Assembly (NCBI RefSeq): GCF_023721815.1
Contig: NZ_JAMDLI010000007.1
Location: 361,137 to 425,136, forward strand
Length of the DNA stretch: 64,000 nucleotides
Source: Pleomorphomonas sp. JP5
GTDB lineage: Bacteria > Pseudomonadota > Alphaproteobacteria > Rhizobiales > Pleomorphomonadaceae
Reading direction: 5' to 3'
Shown here: piece by piece, positions 7,560 to 16,432 of the stretch
Layout of the letters: each line of letters opens with the position of its first letter
Position numbering within the stretch: position 1 is the first letter of the stretch
Position numbers and translations under genes: made by a program
The notes under the pieces: model-generated
Seen by the model: only the letters and a program-made list of their open reading frames with translations
The model's database searches: none
Told to the model about the DNA's origin: nothing

Positions 7560-8135
7560 ATGGACGCGGACCACCCCGAAACCGGCTATCGGCGCAAGAA
7601 GCAGCCCGAGCTCGTCCAGCGCGCGCTGCTGGACCACGCGGCCAAACTGGCCGTCGAGCACGGACTCGCCGCCGTGACGGTACAGGCGGTCGCCGAAGCG
7701 GCGGGCGTCACCAAGGGGGGCCTGCTGCACCATTTTCCGAGCAAGCAGGCGCTGATCGACGCGGTCTTCGCCGATCTGCTCGACGCGCTGGATCGCGATC
7801 TCGACGCCCGGATCGCCGCCGATCCCGAACCGTTCGGCGCCTTCACCCGCGCCTATGTCGCCTCGGTCTTCGACATGGCGCCGGAAGCCGACGGCGCCAT
7901 CTGGGCGGCGTTGTCGATCTCGATGCTGACCGACCCGCAACCGAGGCGCCTGTGGTCGGAGTGGATTCAGGCCCGCCAGGATCGGCACCGGGACACCGAC
8001 GGCACGTTGGCGCTGGCCGCCGTCCGTCTCGCGGCGGACGGTGCCTGGCTGGCCGACCTCACCGGCGTCGCCATCGCCGAGCGGGCCGAGACGCGCGACC
8101 TTCTGATCAGCCAGACGCGGACGGCCGCGCCCTGA
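7560..8135 (+). CDS. TetR/AcrR-family transcriptional regulator
   Basis: 191 residues. An N-terminal TetR helix-turn-helix spans residues ~18-62, with the recognition region VTKGGLLHHFPSKQALID; the rest is the helical ligand-binding and dimer domain. It follows the SMR gene with a 1-bp gap (TGAGATG) and is probably translated from the same mRNA, acting as repressor of its own operon through the palindrome at 7172-7198. The inducing ligand is presumably a pump substrate, which is inference. Confidence 0.92.
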   Translation: MDADHPETGYRRKKQPELVQRALLDHAAKLAVEHGLAAVTVQAVAEAAGVTKGGLLHHFPSKQALIDAVFADLLDALDRDLDARIAADPEPFGAFTRAYVASVFDMAPEADGAIWAALSISMLTDPQPRRLWSEWIQARQDRHRDTDGTLALAAVRLAADGAWLADLTGVAIAERAETRDLLISQTRTAAP

Positions 8136-8227
8136 CCCCGGCAACGTCGGACAGCCTCGCAAATCTGCGCTCCCACCCGACGGACCTGCTATAGCTGAGC
8201 CGACCGCTCGTAGCCGGGAGAGCCAGC

Positions 8228-8923
8228 ATGCCCGTCGAGGAAGGCCGCAAGATCCGTCGTTCCCTTCTGCGCCGGGGCCTTCACGCCCTCAGCATCCGGC
8301 CGCGCCTCATCGCCGCCGCCGCGCTCGGCGGCATCGCCGGCCTGCTGCTTCCGACCAGCATCACAGTGCAAAGCCGCCTTCTGATCGGCTGGGACGCCGG
8401 CGTCGCCCTTTATCTTGCCACCACCTGGCACATGATGATCGGCTCCGACGTCCATGAACTGCGCCGCCGCGCCGCCCAGCACGACGAGGGCGAATGGACG
8501 ATCATCCTCCTGTCGATGGCGGCGACGCTGTCGAGCCTCGTCGCCATCGGCGCCGAGCTCTTGCAGGCCGGTGCCGGCGATCCCTTCCGCTTCTGGCGGG
8601 CGGGAATCGCCGCGCTCACCATCCTGATGAGCTGGCTGTTCGTCCACACCATCATGGCCCTGCACTACGCCCACGACTTCTATCTCAGGGAGGGGTATCT
8701 CAAGGAAAAGCCGGGCCTGATCTTCCCCGACCGCATCGAGGAACCCGGCTATTGGGACTTCGCCTATTTCGCCTTCACCATCGGCGTCGCCGCCCAGACG
8801 GCCGACGTCGCCATCGCCTCGCCGCGCATCCGCCGCGTGGCTCTGGCTCACTCGGTGTTGGCCTTCTTCTTCAACACCGCCATCCTGGCCCTGGCGATCA
8901 ACGTGGCTGCGAGCCTTCTGTAG
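8228..8923 (+). CDS. DUF1345 membrane protein
   Basis: 231 residues with about five transmembrane segments (approx. 28-45, 50-68, 93-112, 125-145, 205-228). The segment GYWDFAYFAFTIGVAAQTADV is characteristic of DUF1345 (written here broken: GYWDFAYFAF then TIGVAAQTADV). The family is common in bacterial inner membranes and has no established function. It stands alone between the SMR/TetR operon and a convergent lipoprotein gene. The ATG at 8228 follows a GGGAG ribosome site 7-8 bases upstream. Confidence 0.85.
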   Translation: MPVEEGRKIRRSLLRRGLHALSIRPRLIAAAALGGIAGLLLPTSITVQSRLLIGWDAGVALYLATTWHMMIGSDVHELRRRAAQHDEGEWTIILLSMAATLSSLVAIGAELLQAGAGDPFRFWRAGIAALTILMSWLFVHTIMALHYAHDFYLREGYLKEKPGLIFPDRIEEPGYWDFAYFAFTIGVAAQTADVAIASPRIRRVALAHSVLAFFFNTAILALAINVAASLL

Positions 8924-9013
8924 AGCATCATCCGATCGGAGCGATACGAGGCTCGAAAGGACGAGGCTTACCAAGCATGATCCTGGAGCGCTTCCGCGCT
9001 CCCGCCGACCCCG

Positions 9014-9847
9014 TCATTGCTGGGCGGCAGGTGCCGAACCTTTGTCCGTCCACTCAGGCGGGGCGCCGAACTTGCCGGCAACGACGCCCGCAAGCCCAGG
9101 AGCGCGACCGAATGCGTCGCAGGCCGGATATTTCGGATTGCCGCCGAACCATGATTTCAGCCGCTGTCCCGACGGTAGCGCAAGGTCCAGGTCTGGTGGT
9201 TCCTTGCCGAGCACCAGCAACCGCGCAAACTCGTTGCTGAAACTGGCGGCCATGCCATAGGCGTCCCCGACCTCGGACACCAGCGGATCGTCCTGGATGG
9301 AGTTGGCGCCGCGCGCCCACACGATTGCGGCGCGCTGCACCCCGGCGCCGTCAACCGCTTCCGCTTCGACCGCAAGCCCACCCAATCCGATCGGAAGACG
9401 CGGAATGCCCACGGGCAGAACAAAGCCGCTTCCGAGCGACACCACGGCCGAAACACCCGCCATCGCCTTGTCGGTCGGCACGATATCAGTGACAACGGCC
9501 CGCACAGTGAGATCGGCCCGCTGGGCGGTCGGCACCATCTGGTATCTGTCGCTGAGGGCAACACACAGAGCACGATCGATGGCGTTGGTCACCAGGGTCC
9601 GATCCGCCGGGTCCGCAATCCGAGGCAACGCGCCAAAGGCAAAAACCGTTGGCACGATCCGGGCCTTTTGCAACGGGGCGAGGCCGTTACCGTCGACATA
9701 GACCCGTGCCTTCGACAGGCTTCCCTTCGGCTCGCCAAGCCTGTCGTAGGACGACAGCGTGCCAGCCTGCTTCAGGGGAACGGAAGCGCAGCCAGCGATC
9801 ACCAGCATAAGGGGCAGAGCGAAACCAAAAGCCTTCAGACGCATCAT
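9014..9847 (-). CDS. DUF3313-type lipoprotein
   Basis: 277 residues. A signal peptide ends in a lipobox with the acylated cysteine at position 20 (MLVIAGC), followed by an outer-membrane-compatible Ala at +2. The mature protein starts with AGTLSSYDRL, the N-terminal motif of DUF3313 proteins, a family of uncharacterised cell-envelope lipoproteins. Residues ~130-165 are Gly/Val/Leu-rich (VVSLGSGFVLPVGIPRLPIG). It is a single gene between DUF1345 (convergent) and uvrC (same strand, 106 bp upstream). Confidence 0.78.
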   Translation of the reverse strand: MMRLKAFGFALPLMLVIAGCASVPLKQAGTLSSYDRLGEPKGSLSKARVYVDGNGLAPLQKARIVPTVFAFGALPRIADPADRTLVTNAIDRALCVALSDRYQMVPTAQRADLTVRAVVTDIVPTDKAMAGVSAVVSLGSGFVLPVGIPRLPIGLGGLAVEAEAVDGAGVQRAAIVWARGANSIQDDPLVSEVGDAYGMAASFSNEFARLLVLGKEPPDLDLALPSGQRLKSWFGGNPKYPACDAFGRAPGLAGVVAGKFGAPPEWTDKGSAPAAQQ

Positions 9848-9953
9848 CGGAAACTCCAGGCATCGCCGGGTCGCCCTGCCGACGGTTCAAAGACAGCCAG
9901 TTTGCTTGTGCCCGGATTCTTGCGCTGACGATAGCCGGCGGTGCCTATGGTCC

Positions 9954-11939
9954 TCATCCCTTACGGAAATAGTCGTGGATGGCCTTGGCGGTCGCGGCGG
10001 AAATGCCCGGCACCTTTTCGAGATCGGTGAGCGCCGCCCGCTCGATCTCCTTCAGCGTGCCGAAGTGGTTGAGCAGCGCCCGCTTGCGCGTCGGGCCGAC
10101 GCCGGGGATCTCCTGCAATCCGCCCTCGGAAATCTGCTTGGACCGCCTGACGGCATGGCTGCCGTTGGCGAAGCGGTGCGCCTCGTCGCGCATGCGCTGG
10201 ATGAAGTAGAGGATGGGGTCGCGGGTCGGCAGCATGAAGTCCGGCCGGCCCGGCACGAAGAAGCGCTCGCGGCCGGCGTCGCGGTCCGGCCCCTTGGCGA
10301 CGCCCACCAGCGGAATGTCGGTGATGCCGAGTTCATCGATGATCGATTTCACCGCCGACAACTGGCCGGCGCCGCCGTCGATCAGCACCAGGTCCGGCCA
10401 AGGGCCGAAACCGTCCTCGTCGCGCGGCGCCTCGGCGCGGCTGCCGTGCTCCTTGACGAGGCGGGAAAAGCGCCGCTCCATCACCTCGCGCATCATGCCG
10501 AAATCGTCGCCCGGCGTGATGTCGGTCGAGCGGATGTTGAACTTGCGATACTGGTTCTTCACGAAGCCGCCGGGGCCGGCGACGATCATGCCGCCCACCG
10601 GGTTGGAGCCCATGATATGGGCGTTGTCGTAGACCTCGATGCGCTTAGGTGTCTCGGCAAGGCCGAACACCCGGCCAACGCCCTCCAGGAGCTTCAGCTG
10701 GCTCGAGGTATCGGCCATGCGGCGGGCCAGCGCCTCGCGGGCGTTCTGCACCGCCTGCTCGACCACCTCTTTCTTCTCGCCGCGCTGCGGACGGAGCACT
10801 TCGACGCGCCGCCCGGCCTTCTCTGTGAGCGCCTCGGTCATCAGCGCCATGTCTTCGAAGGCGTGGCTGACCAGGATGAGCGACGGACATGGCTTGTCGT
10901 CGTAGAACTGGGCGATGAACGAGGACAGCGCCTCGCCGGCTTCGGCGCCGCCGGCCTTGGGGAAAAAGGCGTGGTTGCCCCAGTTCTGGCCGGTGCGGAA
11001 GAAGAACACCTCGACGCAGGTCTGCCCGCCCTCCTGATGGACGGCGAACACGTCGGCCTCCTCGATACCCTGCGGGTTGATTCCCTGCCGGCTCTGCACA
11101 TGGGATAGCGCGGCGAGGCGATCGCGACAGACGGCGGCTCGCTCGAAGTCCAGCGCCTCGGCGGCAGCGTTCATCTCGACGGCAAGATGTTCCTTGATCT
11201 GCCGGCTCTTGCCGGAGAGGAAATCCTTGGCCTCGCCCACGAGCCGGGCATAGCCCACGGCGTCGATCTCGCCGGTGCAGGGCGCCGAACAACGCTTGAT
11301 CTGGTAGAGCATGCAGGGCCGCGTCCGAGTCTCGAATTCGCCGTCCGAGCAGGTGCGGATCAGGAAGGCCTTCTGCATGGCGTTGATGGTCGCCGTCACC
11401 GCCGACGCCGAGGCGAAGGGGCCGAAGAAGCTGCCCTTGCGCGAGCGGGCGCCGCGATGCTTGACGAGCTGCGGCGCCACGTGGTCGCCGGTGATCAGGA
11501 TATAGGGGAAGCTCTTGTCGTCGCGCAGCAGCACGTTGAAGCGCGGCCGAAGCTGCTTGATCAGGTTGGCTTCCAGGAGCAGCGCTTCCGTCTCGGTCTT
11601 GGTGACGACGAACTCCATCGCCGCCGTCGCCTGCACCATGCGGATGATGCGGGTCGGCAACTGGCCGAGCCGGGTGTAGTTGGTCACCCGCTTCTTGAGG
11701 CTCTTGGCCTTGCCGACGTAGAGCACGTCGCCCGAGACCGACAGCATGCGATAGACGCCCGGGCTGTTGGGCAACAGCCGCACCATCGCCTGCACCACCT
11801 CGACGCCGCGCCGCGTCTCGGCCGTCGACAGGTCGATCTCGCCGCCCTCTTCCTCCACCGCGTCCTCGAGTTCGGGCGGCTCGGCGGTCGGGGCGTCGTC
11901 GGCGTCGATATCGGCGGTGAGTTCGGGATCGTCTGTCAT
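9954..11939 (-). CDS. uvrC: Excinuclease ABC subunit C
   Basis: 661 residues. UvrC makes both incisions in nucleotide excision repair after UvrAB marks damage. Domains in order: an acidic ~45-residue N-terminal extension typical of rhizobial UvrC, the GIY-YIG nuclease (GVY at 61-63, YVGKAKS at 74-80), a cysteine-containing region ([20 protein letters not shown]), the UVR/UvrB-binding helices, the RNase-H-like endonuclease half ([14 protein letters not shown]) and a C-terminal helix-hairpin-helix pair ([33 protein letters not shown]). It is normally followed by pgsA; here the DUF3313 gene intervenes. Confidence 0.97.
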   Translation of the reverse strand: MTDDPELTADIDADDAPTAEPPELEDAVEEEGGEIDLSTAETRRGVEVVQAMVRLLPNSPGVYRMLSVSGDVLYVGKAKSLKKRVTNYTRLGQLPTRIIRMVQATAAMEFVVTKTETEALLLEANLIKQLRPRFNVLLRDDKSFPYILITGDHVAPQLVKHRGARSRKGSFFGPFASASAVTATINAMQKAFLIRTCSDGEFETRTRPCMLYQIKRCSAPCTGEIDAVGYARLVGEAKDFLSGKSRQIKEHLAVEMNAAAEALDFERAAVCRDRLAALSHVQSRQGINPQGIEEADVFAVHQEGGQTCVEVFFFRTGQNWGNHAFFPKAGGAEAGEALSSFIAQFYDDKPCPSLILVSHAFEDMALMTEALTEKAGRRVEVLRPQRGEKKEVVEQAVQNAREALARRMADTSSQLKLLEGVGRVFGLAETPKRIEVYDNAHIMGSNPVGGMIVAGPGGFVKNQYRKFNIRSTDITPGDDFGMMREVMERRFSRLVKEHGSRAEAPRDEDGFGPWPDLVLIDGGAGQLSAVKSIIDELGITDIPLVGVAKGPDRDAGRERFFVPGRPDFMLPTRDPILYFIQRMRDEAHRFANGSHAVRRSKQISEGGLQEIPGVGPTRKRALLNHFGTLKEIERAALTDLEKVPGISAATAKAIHDYFRKG

Positions 11940-11996
11940 GGACTCAGGAACGATGTGCGCTCAGGGGAACGCCCACCGCTCTCTCTTCTTGGTATC

Positions 11997-12041
11997 GCAT
12001 CGCTTCCGCGGAAAACCGGTTTCCACTTTTCCGCGCGATGC
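11997..12041. repeat. Rhizobial-type palindromic intergenic repeat
   Basis: A hairpin: gcatcg / cgatgc outer arms (11997-12002, 12036-12041) and cgcggaaaa / ttttccgcg inner arms enclosing CCGGTTTCCAC. The core GAAAACCGGTTTCCACTTTT is shared with the repeat at 59185-59204 (one base different in the middle). Such elements are dispersed in Hyphomicrobiales intergenic regions. Confidence 0.75.
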
Positions 12042-12112
12042 TCTGGGGATTCGCGAAGGGCGGCTCTCTATCATATCAGCGACCGCTGCGTCAGCCGATG
12101 GCGGTAGCACCA

Positions 12113-12148
12113 TCAAAAAGCAAGGTCCCGGCAGAACCTGCCGGGACC
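12113..12148 (-). terminator. Intrinsic terminator of the ybjN-like gene
   Basis: Perfect 10-bp stem (ggtcccggca 12124-12133 with tgccgggacc 12139-12148), 5-base loop, followed on the minus strand by TTGCTTTTTG. It lies 25 bp after the ybjN stop. Confidence 0.85.
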
Positions 12149-12172
12149 CCGCGAACTTCAAAGTGAAAAGGT

Positions 12173-12673
12173 TCAGGCCTCGCCGACCGTTTCCATCAGC
12201 GCCAGGGCGAGCGCGTCCTTGGCGTTGCGGCCGCCGCGCACCGCGAAATCGAAGGCGAGCCTGTGCCGTTCACAGGTGTCGACCGCCGTTTCGATCAGCG
12301 CCTCCATCTGTTCGTTGGTCACGTCCGCCTGGCCGGCGAGCAGCAGCGTGTTGCGGTACATGACCACGCCCTCGGCCTGCCAGATGTCGAAATGGCCGAT
12401 CCAGAGCTGCTCGTTGACCAGCGCCAGCAGCTTGGTCACCTCGTTCCGGCGGGCGGCAGGCACCTTGATATCGAAGGCGCAGGCGACATGCAGCGCCTCG
12501 ATCTCGGAGAGCCAGGTGACGGCGACGTTGTAATCCGTGTCGTCGCCAGCGATGGAGATGGCGATCTCGTCCTCGTCGGAGCGCTCGAACGTCCAGTCGT
12601 TCTGCGCGGCGAGGAGCTCGATCTCGTCCACGGGATTGGCGGTTCGCTCGGGATGCACGTCGATGAGGGTCAT
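12173..12673 (-). CDS. YbjN domain protein
   Basis: 166 residues. The N-terminus MTLIDVHPERTANPVDEIE and the segments NDWTFERSDEDEIAISI and FDIWQAEGVVMYRNTLLLAG match the alphaproteobacterial YbjN family, small cytosolic proteins with a type III secretion chaperone-like fold and no settled role. The start at 12673 has a GGAGG site 4 bases upstream; the longer frame to 12769 has none. It sits next to the UbiK-like and lgt genes, a linkage conserved in the order. Confidence 0.88.
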   Translation of the reverse strand: MTLIDVHPERTANPVDEIELLAAQNDWTFERSDEDEIAISIAGDDTDYNVAVTWLSEIEALHVACAFDIKVPAARRNEVTKLLALVNEQLWIGHFDIWQAEGVVMYRNTLLLAGQADVTNEQMEALIETAVDTCERHRLAFDFAVRGGRNAKDALALALMETVGEA

Positions 12674-12927
12674 CTTGACCTCCAGGGTTGCCGCTGCGGA
12701 ACAGCGTGTGCCGATACCGATGTCGACCTTCGTTGCTCCGCACCGGGGCGGGAACGCCGACGCCGACACCTTTTAGCCGGTGGCCGCAAAACGCCTACCG
12801 ACAACACCGAAGCGGCCGAAACCGCCCCGGAATGCAGCAACCCGACATGCGCCGATCCGAAATACAGGAGCGCACGAATCTCACGTTGACGACAGGATAA
12901 GCCGGAAGGGCATGAAAACGGAAGCCC

Positions 12928-13236
12928 TCACGCGCCTTCGGGGCTCTCCGGCCCCTCGACGACGGCGGCAGCCTCCGCCTCGTTGTGGGAAAGCCGCTTC
13001 TCCAGCTCGGCGACGCGGGCAGTCAGCCGCTCCACCTCGGCCAGCGCGCGCGTGGCGATGTCCTGCACCGTTTCCAGGTCTTCGCGGCGCACGAGATCGA
13101 GTTCGGAAGCGAACTTCTCGCCCTGGGCACGGAAGGCCGAGGAAACTTCGCGCCCGGCCGACTGAGCGAGGCCGGCGGCGTCGTTCATCAGCTTGGCGAA
13201 TTCGTCGTAGATACGTCCCTGCGGGCCGGTCGTCAT
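12928..13236 (-). CDS. UbiK/BMFP-family accessory factor
   Basis: 102 residues. N-terminal amphipathic helix (RIYDEFAKLMNDAAGLAQSA) and a C-terminal trimeric coiled coil (VERLTARVAELEKRL) are the two parts of the BMFP/YqiC family. The enterobacterial member UbiK assists ubiquinone synthesis by organising Ubi proteins on lipids, and BMFP of Brucella is membrane-fusogenic; the exact role here is inferred by homology. The start at 13236 was chosen because the family motif begins there, although the frame stays open far upstream opposite lgt. Divergent from lgt. Confidence 0.85.
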   Translation of the reverse strand: MTTGPQGRIYDEFAKLMNDAAGLAQSAGREVSSAFRAQGEKFASELDLVRREDLETVQDIATRALAEVERLTARVAELEKRLSHNEAEAAAVVEGPESPEGA

Positions 13237-13497
13237 GGCAGTCGTCTCCGAATGGCGGGCCAGATCCTCTATTTGGCCCCTCGCCGCCTCCGCTTCAAGC
13301 GGAAGATGGGTGAAGCCCCGGAGAAGTCTCGCATGGCCGACAACCTCCTTATTTGGGCGCAAAGGCGGAACCGGATGGGCGATTGCCAAAGTTAAGCCTC
13401 GATCAGGCTTGACGAGGCGGGAAACGCCCATCAATCCTCGCTCGCGAGAGATGTCACCCTCGGGGGTTCCGCGCCGACATCCGACAGAAGGACCACG

Positions 13498-14337
13498 ATG
13501 CCACTTCTCGCCCTGCCCTTCCCGCCGATCAGCCCCGTTCTCCTCGAGTTCGGCCCGGTCTCCATCCGCTGGTACGGGCTCGCCTACGTGACCGGGCTGA
13601 TCTTCGGATGGTGGTACATCATCCGCATGGTCGACACCGAGCGGCTGTGGGATGGCCTCAAGCGTCCGAAGGCCACCGACATCGACGACCTCCTTGTGTG
13701 GATGACGCTCGGCGTCGTGCTGGGCGGCCGCATCGGCTACATCCTGTTCTACAACTTCGAGGCCTACAGCCGGAACCCGATCGAGATCCTGCAGATCTGG
13801 CACGGCGGCATGTCGGTACACGGCGGCTTCATCGGCACCGCCGTCGCCCAGTATCTGTTCGCCCGCCGGCGTGGCCTCAACGTCCTGACTGTGTTCGACC
13901 TGTCGGCCGCCGCCGTGCCGGTCGGCCTGTTCCTCGGTCGCCTCGCCAATTTCGTCAACGGCGAGCTCTACGGCCGCGTCACCGACGTGCCCTGGGCCTT
14001 CATCTTCCCCAACTCCGACGGCCTGCCGCGCCACCCCAGTCAGCTCTACGAAGCCGGCCTCGAAGGCCTCCTGATCTTCGCCGTGCTGACGCCGCTCATC
14101 TGGAAGGCCGGCATTCTGAAGAAGCCCGGCCTTACGGTCGGCATCTTCGGGCTGATCTATGCCGCCGCCCGCACCCTGGTCGAGACCGTGCGCGAGCCCG
14201 ACCCGCAAGTCGGCTTCCTGTTCGACAACTTCCTGACAATGGGCATGCTCCTGTCGATCGTCACCGCCGTCGCCGCCGTTGTCCTGATCGTTCTGGCGCT
14301 CGGCGGCCGGACACGACGGCCGGAGCCATCGTCATGA
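13498..14337 (+). CDS. lgt: Prolipoprotein diacylglyceryl transferase
   Basis: 279 residues, seven-helix inner-membrane enzyme that transfers diacylglycerol from phosphatidylglycerol to the lipobox cysteine of prolipoproteins, the first step of lipoprotein maturation. The Lgt signature G-R-x2-N-F-x-N-G-E-x2-G-R is present (GRLANFVNGELYGR, residues ~143-156) and the catalytic HGG region (WHGGMSVHGGFIG) precedes it. Its stop overlaps the next start by 4 bp (ATGA). It would process the lipoproteins encoded at 9.0 and 17.3 kb among others. Confidence 0.97.
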   Translation: MPLLALPFPPISPVLLEFGPVSIRWYGLAYVTGLIFGWWYIIRMVDTERLWDGLKRPKATDIDDLLVWMTLGVVLGGRIGYILFYNFEAYSRNPIEILQIWHGGMSVHGGFIGTAVAQYLFARRRGLNVLTVFDLSAAAVPVGLFLGRLANFVNGELYGRVTDVPWAFIFPNSDGLPRHPSQLYEAGLEGLLIFAVLTPLIWKAGILKKPGLTVGIFGLIYAAARTLVETVREPDPQVGFLFDNFLTMGMLLSIVTAVAAVVLIVLALGGRTRRPEPSS

Positions 14338-15407
14338 CGGTGCTCGAAGAGAAGATCTGCAAGCTGATCGCCGCCGTCGGCCCGATCTCCGTCGCCGACT
14401 ACATGAGCATCGTCCTGTCCGATCCGGACCACGGCTACTACACCACGCGCACCGCCATCGGCCTCGAGGGCGACTTCATCACCGCGCCCGAGATCAGCCA
14501 GATGTTCGGCGAGCTGATCGGCATCTGGTGCGTCGCCGCCTACGAGGCGCTCGGCCGGCCGCCGCGCCTGTCGCTGGTCGAACTCGGCCCCGGACGCGGT
14601 ACGCTGATGGCCGATCTGCTCCGGGCCGGCCGCGTCGATCCCGGCTTCATCCGCGCCGCCGAGGTCCATCTGGTCGAGATCAGTCCCGAGCTTCGCCGCC
14701 GACAGGCCGCCGGCCTCACGGGCCTCGCCAGTCCCATCTGGCACGACCGCATCGACGACCTGCCGGACGGGCCGCTGATCGTCGTCGCCAACGAGTTCTT
14801 CGACGCCCTGCCGATCCGCCAGTTCGTCCGGAGCGAGCGCGGCTGGCGCGAGCGCGTCGTCGGCCTCGACGACAACGGCAACCTCGCCTTCGGCCTCGGC
14901 GCCGCCGCGCCCGATCCGGCGCTGCTGCCGGCCGGCGCCGCCGAGGCGCCGCTCGGCGCCGTGGCCGAGATCAACCGCCCGGCCGAGGCCATCGTCGGCA
15001 CGCTGGCCCATCGCCTCGCGCAGCACGGCGGCGCGGCGCTGATCTTCGACTACGGTCACGTGAAGAGCGGCTTCGGCGAGACGCTGCAAGCCGTGCGCGC
15101 CCACCATTACGCCGATCCGCTGCGCGAACCCGGCGAGTGCGACCTCACCGCCCACGTCGATTTCGACCGTCTGGCCGCCGCTGCCACAGCCGAGGGCGCG
15201 TCGGTTCTGGGACCGACCACGCAGGGCGACTTCCTTCTCGCCATGGGCCTCACCGAACGGGCGGGCGCGCTCGGCGCCGGCCGAAATGCCGAGGAACAGG
15301 CGAACATCGTCGCCGCCGTGGAGCGCCTCGCCGGCCCGGACGAAATGGGCACGCTGTTCAAGGCCATGGCGGTAACCCACCCGCCGCTGGCCCTGCCGGG
15401 ATTCTGA
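14334..15407 (+). CDS. MidA/NDUFAF7-family SAM-dependent protein methyltransferase
   Basis: 357 residues. The N-terminal ISVADYMSIVLSDPDHGYY and the SAM-binding glycine loop LVELGPGRGTLMADLL, then IVVANEFFDALPIRQF, are hallmarks of the SAM-MT family to which mitochondrial NDUFAF7 belongs. NDUFAF7 dimethylates an arginine of complex I subunit NDUFS2; in bacteria the substrate is probably the NuoD equivalent, by inference. Start at 14334 overlaps lgt (ATGA), so the two are translationally coupled, an arrangement common in alphaproteobacteria. Confidence 0.9.
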   Translation: MTVLEEKICKLIAAVGPISVADYMSIVLSDPDHGYYTTRTAIGLEGDFITAPEISQMFGELIGIWCVAAYEALGRPPRLSLVELGPGRGTLMADLLRAGRVDPGFIRAAEVHLVEISPELRRRQAAGLTGLASPIWHDRIDDLPDGPLIVVANEFFDALPIRQFVRSERGWRERVVGLDDNGNLAFGLGAAAPDPALLPAGAAEAPLGAVAEINRPAEAIVGTLAHRLAQHGGAALIFDYGHVKSGFGETLQAVRAHHYADPLREPGECDLTAHVDFDRLAAAATAEGASVLGPTTQGDFLLAMGLTERAGALGAGRNAEEQANIVAAVERLAGPDEMGTLFKAMAVTHPPLALPGF

Positions 15408-15453
15408 CGGACCGCGCGGCCGGGCGCCGCCTCATGGCGAAGGGAGCCGCCCG

Positions 15454-16281
15454 ATGATCGACCCCTTGATCGAACTCCTCGTGCCCGCGCTCTCCGCGGT
15501 TCCGGGCATCGACGCCGTAGTGCTGGGCGGATCGCGCGCCCGTGGAGATGCCACGGCCGAGTCGGACTACGACATCGGGCTCTACTTCCGCGCCGACGCG
15601 CCGTTCGACGTGCGCGATCTACGTGAGGCCGTCGCGCCCCACCTCGATGCGCCCGATGAGGCCACCATTACCGAAATCGGCGAGTGGGGACGGTGGATCG
15701 TGGGCGGCGGCTGGCTGAGGATCGGGGGGCAGGCGGTGGATCTGCTCTACCGCGACGCCGACCGCGTCGCCGCCGTCATCGATGAGGCAGGGCAAGGTAT
15801 CCTGTCGGTCGACTACCAGCCCGGCCACCCACATTGTTTCGTTTCCTCGATCTGGCTCGCCGAGATCCACCACTGCCTGCCGCTCGCCGACCCGAACGCC
15901 ACCATTGCCCGCCTCAAGCAAAGCCTCGTGCCCTATCCGCCGGCGCTCCGGCGAGCGTTGATCGAGCGGTTCTCCTGGGAGATCGACTTTGCCGCCGGCA
16001 ACGCCGCCAAGGCCATCTCGCGCAACGACAGAAGCTACATTGCAGGCTCGATCTTTCGGGCGCTGGCCTGCGCGGCGCAGGTGATCGCCGCGATCAACGG
16101 CGTCTACGTCATGAACGAGAAAGGCGCCTTGCGGCTGGCCGGCGCCCTGCCCGTCACGCCGGCCGATCTGCCGCGCCGCGTCGACGCGATCTGGGATCGT
16201 TTCGCCTTGCAGGATTATCAGGGCTCGCTCGAAACGCTATCCGCCATTGCGCGGGATGTGCGGAGGCTGGCCGGAGCGTGA
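15454..16281 (+). CDS. Nucleotidyltransferase-domain protein
   Basis: 275 residues. The N-terminal domain has the pol-beta-type nucleotidyltransferase signature GGSRARGDATAESDYD with Ser27 and the metal aspartates Asp38 and Asp40; a third acidic strand is likely at GGQAVDLLYRD. The C-terminal half (~120-275) is helical and unassigned. Related stand-alone proteins include aminoglycoside adenylyltransferases and MNT-type antitoxins, but no HEPN partner is adjacent, so function is open. It follows midA by 46 bp, with AGGGAGCCG just before the ATG, and separates midA from pgeF, which are usually closer. Confidence 0.8.
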   Translation: MIDPLIELLVPALSAVPGIDAVVLGGSRARGDATAESDYDIGLYFRADAPFDVRDLREAVAPHLDAPDEATITEIGEWGRWIVGGGWLRIGGQAVDLLYRDADRVAAVIDEAGQGILSVDYQPGHPHCFVSSIWLAEIHHCLPLADPNATIARLKQSLVPYPPALRRALIERFSWEIDFAAGNAAKAISRNDRSYIAGSIFRALACAAQVIAAINGVYVMNEKGALRLAGALPVTPADLPRRVDAIWDRFALQDYQGSLETLSAIARDVRRLAGA

Positions 16282-16432
16282 ATCGCCGCGCACCCCTGAT
16301 CCACACTGCCTCCCGTGGAGAAGTTTAGGGAAACTTCACTCTCTTTCCCAAAGCCCGCCCGAAAATGGTCGCGATTGCATCGTCATTTGAGGAAGATAAG
16401 CCGCTCCAAACGCCCTCCTCCGGAACACACCG

